Positions 24,117 to 34,828 of a DNA stretch of 64,000 bases are shown piece by piece (the stretch's first letter is position 1; each line of letters begins with the position of its first letter). This DNA comes from Nocardioides exalbidus (lineage in GTDB: Bacteria; Actinomycetota; Actinomycetes; Propionibacteriales; Nocardioidaceae): positions 1 to 64,000 of the forward strand of contig NZ_FNRT01000002.1 of assembly GCF_900105585.1 (NCBI RefSeq). The letters are read 5' to 3'. The position numbers and the translations under genes were made by a program. Under the pieces are notes generated by a model, which saw nothing but the letters and a program-made list of their open reading frames with translations, was not told where the DNA came from and ran no database searches.

Positions 24117-26230
24117 CGACACCGTCACTGGGCCACGCGGTCAGCACCGAGCGCGTCGTCGGCACCGAGATCCGTCGCGACATCCAGGCCCTGCGAGCCG
24201 GCGCGGTCTCGATGGTGGTCGTCTACCACTTCTGGCCGGGACTGCTGCCGGGCGGCTTCGTCGGGGTCGACGTCTTCTTCGTGATCTCCGGCTACCTCAT
24301 CACCAGCCACCTCCACCGCCACCCGCCGACCAGCGTGCGCGGCTTCCTGGAGTTCTGGTCGCGCCGGGTGGTGCGGCTGCTCCCGGCTGCGGCGGCCGCG
24401 ATCCTCGGCACGCTCGCGCTGGTGCTGGTGACGCTCTCGAGCGCCGAGTGGCTCGACGCGGCGAAGCACGCCGTCACCTCGATGCTCTACGTCGAGAACT
24501 GGAAGCTGATCAGCGACGCGACCGACTACCTCCGCGCCGACGCCGCGCCGTCGCCGTACCAGCACTTCTGGTCGCTCTCGGTCGAGGAGCAGTTCTACCT
24601 CGCGTGGCCGTTCGTCATCGGGGTCGCGGTGCTCGCCACCCGCGGACGCGCCGTGCTGCGCGGACGGGCGATGCTCGCGGTCGTCGGGGTCGTGACGGTC
24701 GTCAGCTTCGGCTACGGGCTGGTCCTGACCGGCACCAACCCGCCGGTCGCCTACTTCGCCACCCCGGCCCGCATGTGGGAGCTCGCCCTCGGCGGTGTTC
24801 TCGCGCTGCTGCACGCGACCGGCGCCGGTCGCGGCTCCGACCGCAGCCGCACTGCGCTGGCCTGGCTCGGTGTCGCAGGCCTCGCCGCCAGCTGCGCGCT
24901 CATCACCGGCACCACCCCGTTCCCGGGCTGGGCCGCCCTGCTGCCGACCCTCTCCGCGGTTGCGCTGCTCCACGCCGGCGATCCCGAGGGCCGCTTCACC
25001 CTGCGCCCCGTGATGCACGCGCGTCCCGTGCAGCTGGTCGGCGACGTCTCCTACGCGGCCTACCTCTGGCACTGGCCCCTGGTCCTGCTCGTGCCGGTGG
25101 CCATCGCGCCCGACGGTCTCGCCCACGACATCGTCAAGGTCGCGCTGCTCCCGGTCATCGTGCTCGTCGCCTGGATCAGCACGTTCCACCTGGAGAACCC
25201 GCTCCGCCGGGTGCCTCCCGGCGGCTCGCTGCGGCGCCGGGCGCTGGTGTGCCTCGTGGTGTGCACCGGGCTGGTGCTCGGCTCGGCCCTCGTCGTGCGC
25301 ACGGTCGTCGACCGCCGGCTCGACGCGGTGCAGGCGCGCGTCGACCGGCTCACCAGCCAGGTCGGCGCCACCCCCTGCCTCGGTGCCGCGGCGCTCGACC
25401 CCGGTGCCGACTGCGACCCGGACGCACCGCTCGTCACGACGCCCGACTTCGCCCGCACCGACATCCCGAGCACGATCCGCGTCGGCGAGTGCCTCAACTG
25501 GCCGCCGTTCGCCGACGCCGTGGTCAGCTGCGGCTTCGGCGACACCTCCGACCCCACCCGCAAGATCGCGCTCCTCGGCAACTCCCACGCCGGCCACCTC
25601 ATGCCGCCCCTCGAGGCGGTCGGCGAGGCCGAGGGCTGGCAGGTCGACTCGTTCGTCATCGGGGTGTGCCAGCCGTCGGTCGAGGACGTGCCGCACCCCG
25701 AGCCGGTGTCGGGGGTCTCACCCGAGCAGCTCACCGCCGACTGCGAGCGCCTCAACCAGGAGGCCCTCGACCGGATCACCTCTGACGGGTACTCGCTCGT
25801 GGTGATGTCGACGCTCGACCAGGACCCCGCCCACATGCAGTGGCGCGACAACATCTACCGGAGCACCCTGGCGACGATCACCGACGCGGACGTCCCGGTC
25901 CTCGTCGTGCGCGACACGCCCGCCTCGATGAACCAGGAGCAGGACACGCCGACCTGCCTGGGCCTCCACGCCGACGACCCGACGGCCTGCGACGGCACCC
26001 CGCAGGAGTGGATCCGGCAGGACCCCCTCACGGTCGCCGCCCAGCGCAGCGACTCCCCGCTCGTGCACCGCGTCGACCTCAACCGGCACATCTGCACCGA
26101 CACCACGTGCCCGGCCGTGGTCGGCGGGATCATCACCTACGCCGACTTCAACCACCTCTCGGCGACGTTCTCCCGCACCCTCGCGCCCTACCTCGGCGCG
26201 GCGATGCTGCGGGCCCTGGCGAGCGGTTGA
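24113..26230 (+). CDS. OafA/YrhL-type acyltransferase with C-terminal SGNH domain
   Basis: The 705-residue protein has an acyltransferase-3 membrane domain in its first 400 or so residues: RRDIQALRAGAVSMVVVYHF with the catalytic His, VDVFFVISGYLIT, RRVVRLLPAA and QHFWSLSVEEQFYL. After a periplasmic linker with Cys residues comes an SGNH domain: LLGNSHAGHL (nucleophile Ser) and YADFNHLS (catalytic Asp/His) near the end. Such fused proteins take acyl groups from the cytoplasm and O-acetylate extracellular glycans. The usual Asp of GDSH is Asn here, and LRAVAV reads LRAGAV. A close paralogue lies at 28391-30505. Confidence 0.92.
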   Translation: MTTPSLGHAVSTERVVGTEIRRDIQALRAGAVSMVVVYHFWPGLLPGGFVGVDVFFVISGYLITSHLHRHPPTSVRGFLEFWSRRVVRLLPAAAAAILGTLALVLVTLSSAEWLDAAKHAVTSMLYVENWKLISDATDYLRADAAPSPYQHFWSLSVEEQFYLAWPFVIGVAVLATRGRAVLRGRAMLAVVGVVTVVSFGYGLVLTGTNPPVAYFATPARMWELALGGVLALLHATGAGRGSDRSRTALAWLGVAGLAASCALITGTTPFPGWAALLPTLSAVALLHAGDPEGRFTLRPVMHARPVQLVGDVSYAAYLWHWPLVLLVPVAIAPDGLAHDIVKVALLPVIVLVAWISTFHLENPLRRVPPGGSLRRRALVCLVVCTGLVLGSALVVRTVVDRRLDAVQARVDRLTSQVGATPCLGAAALDPGADCDPDAPLVTTPDFARTDIPSTIRVGECLNWPPFADAVVSCGFGDTSDPTRKIALLGNSHAGHLMPPLEAVGEAEGWQVDSFVIGVCQPSVEDVPHPEPVSGVSPEQLTADCERLNQEALDRITSDGYSLVVMSTLDQDPAHMQWRDNIYRSTLATITDADVPVLVVRDTPASMNQEQDTPTCLGLHADDPTACDGTPQEWIRQDPLTVAAQRSDSPLVHRVDLNRHICTDTTCPAVVGGIITYADFNHLSATFSRTLAPYLGAAMLRALASG

Positions 26231-26251
26231 GGACGTCGGTCCGCCCGCCGG

Positions 26252-26257
26252 TAGGGT
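26252..26257 (+). promoter_or_regulatory. -10 box of a leaderless promoter
   Basis: TAGGGT lies 7 bases before the ATG at 26265 of the DUF2142-like gene. Confidence 0.5.
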
Positions 26258-26264
26258 GAGCGCC

Positions 26265-27590
26265 ATGCTTGCACGGGACGTGGGAAAGCGTCTCGGACGC
26301 GCGAACGCACTGGTGATCGGCATGATCGTGGTGCTCTCCGGCCTCTTCGTCGGCATGCACGTCCACGGCTACACCACGCTGAGCCCCGTCGACGAGCTCC
26401 AGCACATCGACTACCTCGACCGGGCGCCCGGCCACCCCGAGCCGGACGACCGCGTGGGCCAGTACGCCCTGCACCAGCAGGTGTGCCGCGGCATCGACGC
26501 GCCCGGCTTCGCGCCGCCCGGCTGCGTGCGAGGACGTCTGGACCCGAAGATCTTCCAGGAGAGCGGCTTCAACACCGCTGCCATCTACACCCCGCTCTAC
26601 TACACGGTCACCAAGGTCGCAGCGGGCGCGATCAGCCTCGTGACGCCGCTCGACGACCTGGTGACGACGGGCCGCCTCGCCGGCGCCGCCTGGCTGGCGC
26701 TCGGCGCGATCCTGGTCTTCGCCGTCGGCCGTCGCCGCGGGCTCGATCGTGGGCCGCTCGCGGCGCTCTGCGCCCTGCTGGTGTCGGCCCCGGCCCTGCT
26801 CTACCCCTCCTCGACCATCGCGCCGGACGCCTCGGCACTCGCCGCCGGCGCGGGACTGCTGCTCGCCCTGACCTGGTGGGAGGAGCGGCCGTCGTGGCGG
26901 CGCGCCGCGCTGCTCGTCGGCCTGGCCGCGGTCGTCGCGCTGGTGAAGCTGACCTACCTCTGCGTCGTGGCGGTCATCGCCCTCTACCTCCTGATCAGGT
27001 GGGTGCGCGACCTCCGGCGCGGGGAGCGTGCGCACGGGACGATCGTCGTCGCCGTGGCGGGCGCGGTGACTGCGCTCGTGGCCGCCTTCGCGTGGACGGC
27101 ATACGTCGCCACGCTGCCGCAGATCACCGAGGCCGAGCTGCCCACCATGGCCACGCAGTTCAAGGTGGCCGACTTCCCGTGGGCGGGCCTGGCCGACAGC
27201 ATCTTCGTGCTCGTCCAGCCCTTCACGAACCCCTGGGTCGTCGTGGGCAACGCCCAGCTGACGGCACTCACCTGCACGATCGGCTCGCTGGTCCTCACCT
27301 CGGGCACCGTCGCCGCCGCGGTCTTCGGCGTCGGCCAGGAGCGCGAGCGCGACCTGGCCCGGGCCACCCTCGTCGGCGCGCTGGTCACCGGTGCCGGCCT
27401 CGTGGTGATGGCCTACGTCACCTCGGGCTCCTACGTCCCGATCCCGTCGCGCTACGGCGCAGCGCTGGCGGCGCCGCTCGTGCTGAGCACCGCCGCGTGC
27501 GTGCGCTCCCGCTCCGCCACCGCGATCCTGGCGGGCCTCGCCGCCGTCTCGGTCGTGCTCACGTTCGTGCGGCTCGTCGGGATCTCCTAG
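26265..27590 (+). CDS. DUF2142-like polytopic membrane protein
   Basis: The 441-residue protein has a first helix (LVIGMIVVLSGLFVGMHV), a large extracytoplasmic loop with SPVDELQHIDYLDR and FNTAAIYTPLYYTVTK, then about nine further helices. The acidic DE(L)QH motif after helix 1 and the PLYY motif are typical of the DUF2142/GT-C-like families, whose members are thought to use polyprenyl-phosphate sugars. It may be the membrane transferase using the sugar made by the DPM1-like enzyme at 19149; that link is inference. ATG 26265 was chosen over GTG 26256 because TAGGGT lies 7 bases before it. Confidence 0.75.
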   Translation: MLARDVGKRLGRANALVIGMIVVLSGLFVGMHVHGYTTLSPVDELQHIDYLDRAPGHPEPDDRVGQYALHQQVCRGIDAPGFAPPGCVRGRLDPKIFQESGFNTAAIYTPLYYTVTKVAAGAISLVTPLDDLVTTGRLAGAAWLALGAILVFAVGRRRGLDRGPLAALCALLVSAPALLYPSSTIAPDASALAAGAGLLLALTWWEERPSWRRAALLVGLAAVVALVKLTYLCVVAVIALYLLIRWVRDLRRGERAHGTIVVAVAGAVTALVAAFAWTAYVATLPQITEAELPTMATQFKVADFPWAGLADSIFVLVQPFTNPWVVVGNAQLTALTCTIGSLVLTSGTVAAAVFGVGQERERDLARATLVGALVTGAGLVVMAYVTSGSYVPIPSRYGAALAAPLVLSTAACVRSRSATAILAGLAAVSVVLTFVRLVGIS

Positions 27591-27614
27591 CCGAGGTCGT
27601 CGCGCCGGGGCCGG

Positions 27615-28307
27615 TCAGGCTGTCGGTCGCGCCCGGAAGGCGAAGGCCATGTAGGACAGGTCGCCGATGACCTTCGCGACCACCTTCGACGTGCGCGGGA
27701 AGCGCGCGTTGCCCATCGCCACCACCGGGAAGAACGCGTCGACCTCGTAGCCGGACGAGCGGAACAGGTCGTGGGCGCTCGAGCGGGTGAAGAAGCGCAG
27801 GTGGGTGCGGTCGAGCAGGCCCGAGTCGACGTAGTCGAAGCGCCCGCGCACCGTGAGGTCGACGAGGAACGGGAGGTGGCGCACGTTGGGCAGCTCGCCG
27901 ACGATGCAGCCGTCGGGTGCCAGCCGCTCCCGCGTCGCCCGCAGCGCGGCCCACGGGTCCACCATGTGCTCGAGCACGTGGTTGAAGCTGACGCAGTCGA
28001 ACGTGCCGGGCACCTCGCCGAGCGCGTCGGGGTAGAACCCGTGGGTCACCCCGGTCAGGCGGGTGGCAGCGGCGTCGGCGTCGAGGTCGTGCGGCTCGAT
28101 CCCCCACACCTCGCGACCGGTCTTGCGGGCCAGCAGGGCTGCGCCGAAGGTGCCGTCGTTGCACCCGACGTCGAGCACGCGCCCGGCCGACGCGGGCACG
28201 AGGTCGGCGACGTGGCTGCGGGTCTCGGACCAGTACGGCGAGTCGGTGCCGGCGAAGGCCTCGGTCACTCCCTTGGTCGGATCGGGGCCGTCGGCTCGCT
28301 GGGACAT
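27615..28307 (-). CDS. class I SAM-dependent methyltransferase
   Basis: The 230-residue protein has VLDVGCNDGTFGAALL at 44-59 (SAM-binding motif I), an acidic strand end in GIEPHDLD near 69-76, FNHVLEHMVDP at 108-118 and a RTHLRFFT motif later. This is the pattern of methyltransferases found in polysaccharide loci (Methyltransf_23 group), where they methylate a sugar hydroxyl or the chain end. It stands alone on the minus strand inside the island, with TAGTGT 7 bases before its ATG. It converges with the DUF2142-like gene (24 bases between stops). Confidence 0.85.
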   Translation of the reverse strand: MSQRADGPDPTKGVTEAFAGTDSPYWSETRSHVADLVPASAGRVLDVGCNDGTFGAALLARKTGREVWGIEPHDLDADAAATRLTGVTHGFYPDALGEVPGTFDCVSFNHVLEHMVDPWAALRATRERLAPDGCIVGELPNVRHLPFLVDLTVRGRFDYVDSGLLDRTHLRFFTRSSAHDLFRSSGYEVDAFFPVVAMGNARFPRTSKVVAKVIGDLSYMAFAFRARPTA

Positions 28308-28314
28308 GGCCCGA

Positions 28315-28320
28315 ACACTA
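28315..28320 (-). promoter_or_regulatory. -10 box of a leaderless promoter
   Basis: Minus-strand TAGTGT lies 7 bases before the methyltransferase ATG at 28307. Confidence 0.5.
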
Positions 28321-28376
28321 GTCGGACGGTGCGCGCGACCGCGGCCCCGGACGGGTCGGCACGAAGCGGCGTCACC

Positions 28377-28382
28377 TAGACT
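28377..28382 (+). promoter_or_regulatory. -10 box of a leaderless promoter
   Basis: TAGACT lies 8 bases before the GTG at 28391 of the second acyltransferase. Confidence 0.5.
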
Positions 28383-28390
28383 TCCGGCGC

Positions 28391-30505
28391 GTGGGGGGTC
28401 ATCCAGAGCTGTCGGCGACCTCCACCGAGCAGGTCGTCGGCACGCAGATCCGGCGCGACATCCAGGCCCTCCGCGCCGTGGCCGTGTCGATGGTCATCGT
28501 CTACCACTTCTGGCCGACCGTCCTCCCGGGCGGCTTCGTCGGCGTCGACGTCTTCTTCGTCATCTCCGGCTACCTCATCACCAGCCACCTCGTGCGTCAC
28601 CCGCCGACGAGCGTCCGCGGCTTCACCGAGTTCTGGTCCCGTCGCGTCGTCCGCCTCATCCCGGCGGCCGCCGCGGCGATGCTCGGCACCCTGGCCCTGG
28701 TGCTGCTCACCCAGTCCGGCGCCGAGTGGCTGCTCGCCGCGAAGCACGCGGCGGCGTCGATGCTCTACGTCGAGAACTGGCTGCTGATCCGCGACGCCAC
28801 GGACTACCTCCGCGCCGACGCCGAGCCGTCGCCGTTCCAGCACTTCTGGTCGCTGTCGGTCGAGGAGCAGTTCTACCTCGTCTGGCCCTTCCTCATCGGC
28901 GTCGCCGTGCTCGCCACCCGGCGTCGCCCCGCGCTGCGCCTCCGCGCGATGCTGGCCGTCGTCGTGCTGGCTGCCGTCGCGAGCTTCGGCTACGGCCTCC
29001 ACCTCACGTGGTCCAACCCGCCGGCGGCCTACTTCGCCAGCCCGGCCCGGATGTGGGAGCTCGCGATCGGTGGGGCCCTCGCGCTGGTCCACGCGCTGCG
29101 CCCGGGCCGGGGGCCGGAGAACGTCCGGGCGGCGCTGTCGTGGGCGGGGTTCTGCGGGCTCGCGCTGAGCTGCGTGCTGATCACCGGTAGCACGCCGTTC
29201 CCCGGCTGGGCCGCCCTGCTGCCGACGGTGGCCACGCTCGCGCTGCTGCACGCCGGCGACCCCGACGGCCGGTTCACGCTGCGCCGGCTGATGCACGCGC
29301 GGCCCGTCCAGCTCGTCGGCGACGTGTCCTACGCGGCGTACCTCTGGCACTGGCCCCTCGTCCTGCTCGTGCCACCCGCCCTGGCCTCCGGCACGGCCGC
29401 GGAGACCGCGGTGAAGCTGGCTCTCCTGCCCGTGCTGGCCGTGGTGTCGTGGATCAGCACGGTCCACCTCGAGAACCCGCTCCGCCGCGTACGACGTGGC
29501 GGCTCCCTGCGGCTGCGCGCCGTGGTCTGCCTGGTGCCGAGCACCGTGCTCGTCCTCGGGGCGGCGTTCGCGCTGCACACCGTGGTGGTGCAGCGCAACG
29601 ACGCCGTGCAGGCGCGGATCGACGCCCTGACGGCCGGCGTCCGCGCCCAGCCGTGCGTGGGCGCCGCCGCGATGGAGAAGGGTGCCGACTGCGACCCGGA
29701 CGCCCCGATGGTCACGACCCCCGAGTTCGCCCGGACCGACATCCCGACGACGATCCAGGCCGGCAAGTGCCTCAACTGGCCGCCGTTCGGCGACCTGGTC
29801 TCGTGCAGCTTCGGCGACCTGGAGCGGCCGGAGCTGAAGGTCGCGGTCCTCGGCAACTCCCACGCCGGCCACCTCGTCCCGGCGCTGGAGGCGATCGCGA
29901 AGGAGGAGCACTGGCAGGTCGACACCTACGCGGTCGGCGTGTGCCAGCCGACGACCGAGCCGGTGCCCGTGCCCGACCCGGTCAACGGCGTCTCCACCGA
30001 GCAGATCCTCCGGGACTGCGAGCGCCTCACCCAGGAGGAGTTCGACGGCATCACGAGCGGCGACTACTCCCTCGTCGTGGCCTCGACGATGGACCTCGAG
30101 CCGTCGCACGAGGTGCCGGCCACCAACGTCTACGCGAGCACCCTGGAGACGCTCACCGACGCCGGCATCCCTGTGCTCGTGGTGCGCGACACCCCGGCGC
30201 CGCTCGACTTCTCGCAGGACACCCCGACCTGCCTCGGCGTCAACGCCTCCGACCCGAGCCTGTGCGACGGCACGCCCGCCACGTGGATCCGGCAGGACCC
30301 CCTGACCTCGGCGGCCGAGGAGAGCGACTCACCGCTCGTGCACCGGGTCGACCTGAACCGGTTCGTGTGCACGAGGACGGTGTGCCCGGCCGTCATCGGC
30401 GGGATCATCGTCTACGCCGACTTCAACCACTTCACCAGCTCGTTCTCCCGCACGCTCGCGCCCTACCTCGGGCGCGCGATGCTCAAGGCGATGTCCGCGT
30501 CCTGA
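28391..30505 (+). CDS. OafA/YrhL-type acyltransferase with SGNH domain (paralogue)
   Basis: The 704-residue protein is collinear and highly similar to the one at 24113-26230 (for example IRRDIQALRAVAVSMVIVYHF, VDVFFVISGYLITSHL, SVEEQFYL, AVLGNSHAGHLVP, YADFNHFTSSF). It has the canonical LRAVAV in helix 1, where the first copy has LRAGAV. The membrane domain spans about residues 25-400 and the SGNH domain about 480-690. Both keep the Asn in GNSHA. The pair looks like a duplication within the island, perhaps acylating two positions or two sugars. GTG 28391 is the likely start, 8 bases after TAGACT. Confidence 0.92.
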   Translation: MGGHPELSATSTEQVVGTQIRRDIQALRAVAVSMVIVYHFWPTVLPGGFVGVDVFFVISGYLITSHLVRHPPTSVRGFTEFWSRRVVRLIPAAAAAMLGTLALVLLTQSGAEWLLAAKHAAASMLYVENWLLIRDATDYLRADAEPSPFQHFWSLSVEEQFYLVWPFLIGVAVLATRRRPALRLRAMLAVVVLAAVASFGYGLHLTWSNPPAAYFASPARMWELAIGGALALVHALRPGRGPENVRAALSWAGFCGLALSCVLITGSTPFPGWAALLPTVATLALLHAGDPDGRFTLRRLMHARPVQLVGDVSYAAYLWHWPLVLLVPPALASGTAAETAVKLALLPVLAVVSWISTVHLENPLRRVRRGGSLRLRAVVCLVPSTVLVLGAAFALHTVVVQRNDAVQARIDALTAGVRAQPCVGAAAMEKGADCDPDAPMVTTPEFARTDIPTTIQAGKCLNWPPFGDLVSCSFGDLERPELKVAVLGNSHAGHLVPALEAIAKEEHWQVDTYAVGVCQPTTEPVPVPDPVNGVSTEQILRDCERLTQEEFDGITSGDYSLVVASTMDLEPSHEVPATNVYASTLETLTDAGIPVLVVRDTPAPLDFSQDTPTCLGVNASDPSLCDGTPATWIRQDPLTSAAEESDSPLVHRVDLNRFVCTRTVCPAVIGGIIVYADFNHFTSSFSRTLAPYLGRAMLKAMSAS

Positions 30506-30541
30506 CCTGCGGGCCGGCCGGCCCGGGGGCGTACGTGCTGC

Positions 30542-32200
30542 CTACGCGCGGGCCTGCTTGCCGGCGCGCTTGCGGACCGGCGCCGGCCTGGACTCGACCA
30601 GCTGCATGTCGAGCAGCCGGTGCGGGTCGAGCATCGGCGAGGCCAGCGCGGCCGGGGTGAAGCGGTCGACGTCGGGCACGCCCCAGCGGCGTACGACGAC
30701 GTGGCGCTCCCATGCCTGCACGGTGCCGTCGCGCGTCTGCGACTCGAAGTGGAAGAGCTCGCAGTTGGCGACCCAGACCGTGCGGTAGCCGTGGTGGGCG
30801 ACCTTGTAGCAGAAGTCGACGTCGTTGAAGTTCGACGGCAGCGCCTCGGTGAAACCGCCGATCTCGAGGAACACCTCACGCCGGATGGCGGCGCAGGCGG
30901 CGGTGACACCGGTGACCTCGCGGTTGACCGCCAGCTCGCCGAAGGGACCGGGGTCCTGGCGGGTCCGGAATCGGAACGGGTGGTGGTAGTGCTTGTTCCA
31001 GTAGCCGTGGCAGGCGTGCTGGATCGAGCTGTCGCTGAAGTAGAGCTTGGCGCCGGTGAGGCCCACGTCTGGCTCGTCGAGCGGGCCGACGAGGTTCTCG
31101 AGCCAGCGCTCGCTGATCACCTCGACGTCGTCGTTGAGGAAGACCAGCCGCTCCCCCGTCGCGTGGAGCGCGCCGACGTTGCACTTCTCCGAGAAGTTGA
31201 ACGGCTTCTCGAACTCGACCAGCACGAGCTTGTCCCCGGCGATCTCGCGCAGCCGGTCGAGCACCGCGGGGGGCGTCGGGGTGTCGTGCACGACGACCAC
31301 CTCGACGTCGTCGTGGTCGGTCAGCGCCAGGGCCGTGCGGACCGTCTCCTCCACCAGCACGCGACGCTCGCCGAACACCAGCGCGGACCCTCCCAGCGTC
31401 GGGATCACGATCGAGACGCGGACGGCGGGGTCCAGCTCGCGCTGGATCACGTAGCGGCCGGGCTCGGCGCCCTGCTCGACCCGTCCCCTGATGCCGAGGC
31501 GGTCGAGCTGGTCCTGCACGGCGCGCTGCCCGGCGATCGTGGCGTAGGGCTTGGCGCCGATGTCGGCGGCGGCGGAGCCGGCGATCGCGCGCCAGTGGTA
31601 GAGCACCTTCGGCACGTGGACGACGCGACGGGCGCGCTCGCTCACCCGCAGGGCGAGGTCGTGGTCCTGGGAGCCGTCGTAGCCCTCGCGGAGGCCGCCG
31701 ACCTCGCGGACGAGCGACGTGCGCATCACCGACAGGTGCGAGGTGTACATCTGGCCCCGCAGCCGCTCGGGCGACCAGTCCGGCTTGGGGAACGGCGAGT
31801 GGAGGGTGCCGTCCGCGTCGGCCTTGTCCTCGTCGGAGTAGAGGTAGTCGACGTCGTCGTGGGCGGCGACCTGGCGTGCCATCACCGCGAGGGCATCCGG
31901 GGTGAGGAGGTCGTCGTGGTCGACGAAGGCGATGAACTCACCGCGCGCAGCGTCGACGCCGTCGTTGGTCGCGCGCACGATGTGGCCGTTGTCGGCGCGC
32001 TCGACCAGGCGGATCCGGGGGTCGGTGGCGGCCTGCTCGCGGATCCAGTCGCGCACCTTCGGCGACGGCGACGCGTCGTCGACGAGGATCCACTCCCAGT
32101 CGGGGAGCTCCTGGGCGACGACCGACGCGAAGGTCTCGCGGAAGACCTTGAGCGGGGGCTCGTAGACGGGCGTGACGATCGAGAAGAGGGGTGCGCTCAT
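30542..32200 (-). CDS. two-domain GT2 glycosyltransferase
   Basis: The 552-residue protein joins two GT-A domains. The first (1-220) has FSIVTPVYEPP, LVDDASPSP at 39-47 and FVDHDDLLTP at 92-101. The second (260-500) has SIVIPTLGG, LVFLNDDVEV near 352-361 and FNDVDFCYKV. The arrangement matches bifunctional chain-building transferases of O-antigen and rhamnan synthesis, which add two sugars in turn or polymerise a disaccharide. The start overlaps the stop of the preceding coiled-coil gene (ATGA), suggesting a complex. A basic tail (VRKRAGKQARA) could bind membrane. Confidence 0.9.
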   Translation of the reverse strand: MSAPLFSIVTPVYEPPLKVFRETFASVVAQELPDWEWILVDDASPSPKVRDWIREQAATDPRIRLVERADNGHIVRATNDGVDAARGEFIAFVDHDDLLTPDALAVMARQVAAHDDVDYLYSDEDKADADGTLHSPFPKPDWSPERLRGQMYTSHLSVMRTSLVREVGGLREGYDGSQDHDLALRVSERARRVVHVPKVLYHWRAIAGSAAADIGAKPYATIAGQRAVQDQLDRLGIRGRVEQGAEPGRYVIQRELDPAVRVSIVIPTLGGSALVFGERRVLVEETVRTALALTDHDDVEVVVVHDTPTPPAVLDRLREIAGDKLVLVEFEKPFNFSEKCNVGALHATGERLVFLNDDVEVISERWLENLVGPLDEPDVGLTGAKLYFSDSSIQHACHGYWNKHYHHPFRFRTRQDPGPFGELAVNREVTGVTAACAAIRREVFLEIGGFTEALPSNFNDVDFCYKVAHHGYRTVWVANCELFHFESQTRDGTVQAWERHVVVRRWGVPDVDRFTPAALASPMLDPHRLLDMQLVESRPAPVRKRAGKQARA

Positions 32201-32598
32201 CGGCGCGGGCCCCGCAGCCGGCGGGCGACCCGGCGCGCGAGGGACGGACGAGCGGCCTCCAGCTCGCCGACGCGGCGGGTGAGGGCGGCGTTGCGCTTCC
32301 GTGCGGTCGCGAGCCGGTCCTGGAGCTCGGTGATGCGCTTGGCCTGGGCCTGCTTGCGCTGGGCGAGGCGCTTGGCGCGGGCGCTCTCGCGCCGCAGCTC
32401 GGTGGTGAGCCGGAGGATGTCGGCGTTCTGGCGGCCGACCTCGGCCTCGATGCCGACGACGTGGTCGCGGCTGACCAGGGCCGCCTGGCGGGCCTCCAGC
32501 AGCTCGCGCCGGAGCTCCTCCACCTGCGCGGCGAGCGTGGCCCCTGCGTCGTCCGCCGTGACCAGGCCGGCGGCCTGGCCCTGCTGCTCGTCACCCAT
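32197..32598 (-). CDS. small coiled-coil protein upstream of the two-domain glycosyltransferase
   Basis: The 133-residue protein has a heptad-like, Glu/Arg/Ala/Leu-rich helix from about residue 20 to 115 (LAAQVEELRRELLEARQAAL, ITELQDRLATARKRNAAL) and a basic end (ARRVARRLRGPRR). No enzyme motif is present. Similar coiled-coil stretches occur at the ends of large polymerising glycosyltransferases, where they act as molecular rulers or scaffolds. Translational coupling to the bifunctional transferase makes such a partner role plausible but unproven. It lies at the right edge of the island. Confidence 0.7.
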   Translation of the reverse strand: MGDEQQGQAAGLVTADDAGATLAAQVEELRRELLEARQAALVSRDHVVGIEAEVGRQNADILRLTTELRRESARAKRLAQRKQAQAKRITELQDRLATARKRNAALTRRVGELEAARPSLARRVARRLRGPRR

Positions 32599-32698
32599 CG
32601 TGTTCCTGTCCGTGTCCTGCGGTCACTGCCCTGCGACGCCGGTGCGTCGGCGGTCGAGGCTACCGCAGGGACCCTGCGCGCTCGGCCGGCAACGCGGG

Positions 32699-34672
<1,974 letters not shown>

Positions 34673-34828
34673 GTCTGCGAACACCTCGATCTGTGGTGGC
34701 TGGCACTGCGGGGGGATGCGGGGAAGGTTGGCCCGATGGGCGATCATCAAGGTTACGTCGCCGCGCCCGGACGGGCCTAACCACGGACGAGCGACGGCCG
34801 GACGAGCACGCGACACGGAGGGGGGCCG

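Noticed and set aside
30511..30524. GGGCCGGCCGGCCC palindrome as a terminator between convergent genes
   Set aside because: It has no loop beyond its own centre and no T-run, and such GC palindromes arise easily at this base composition.
19149..32598. Glycan island as a prophage or integrated plasmid
   Set aside because: No integrase, transposase, direct-repeat attachment sites or phage genes were seen at either end.
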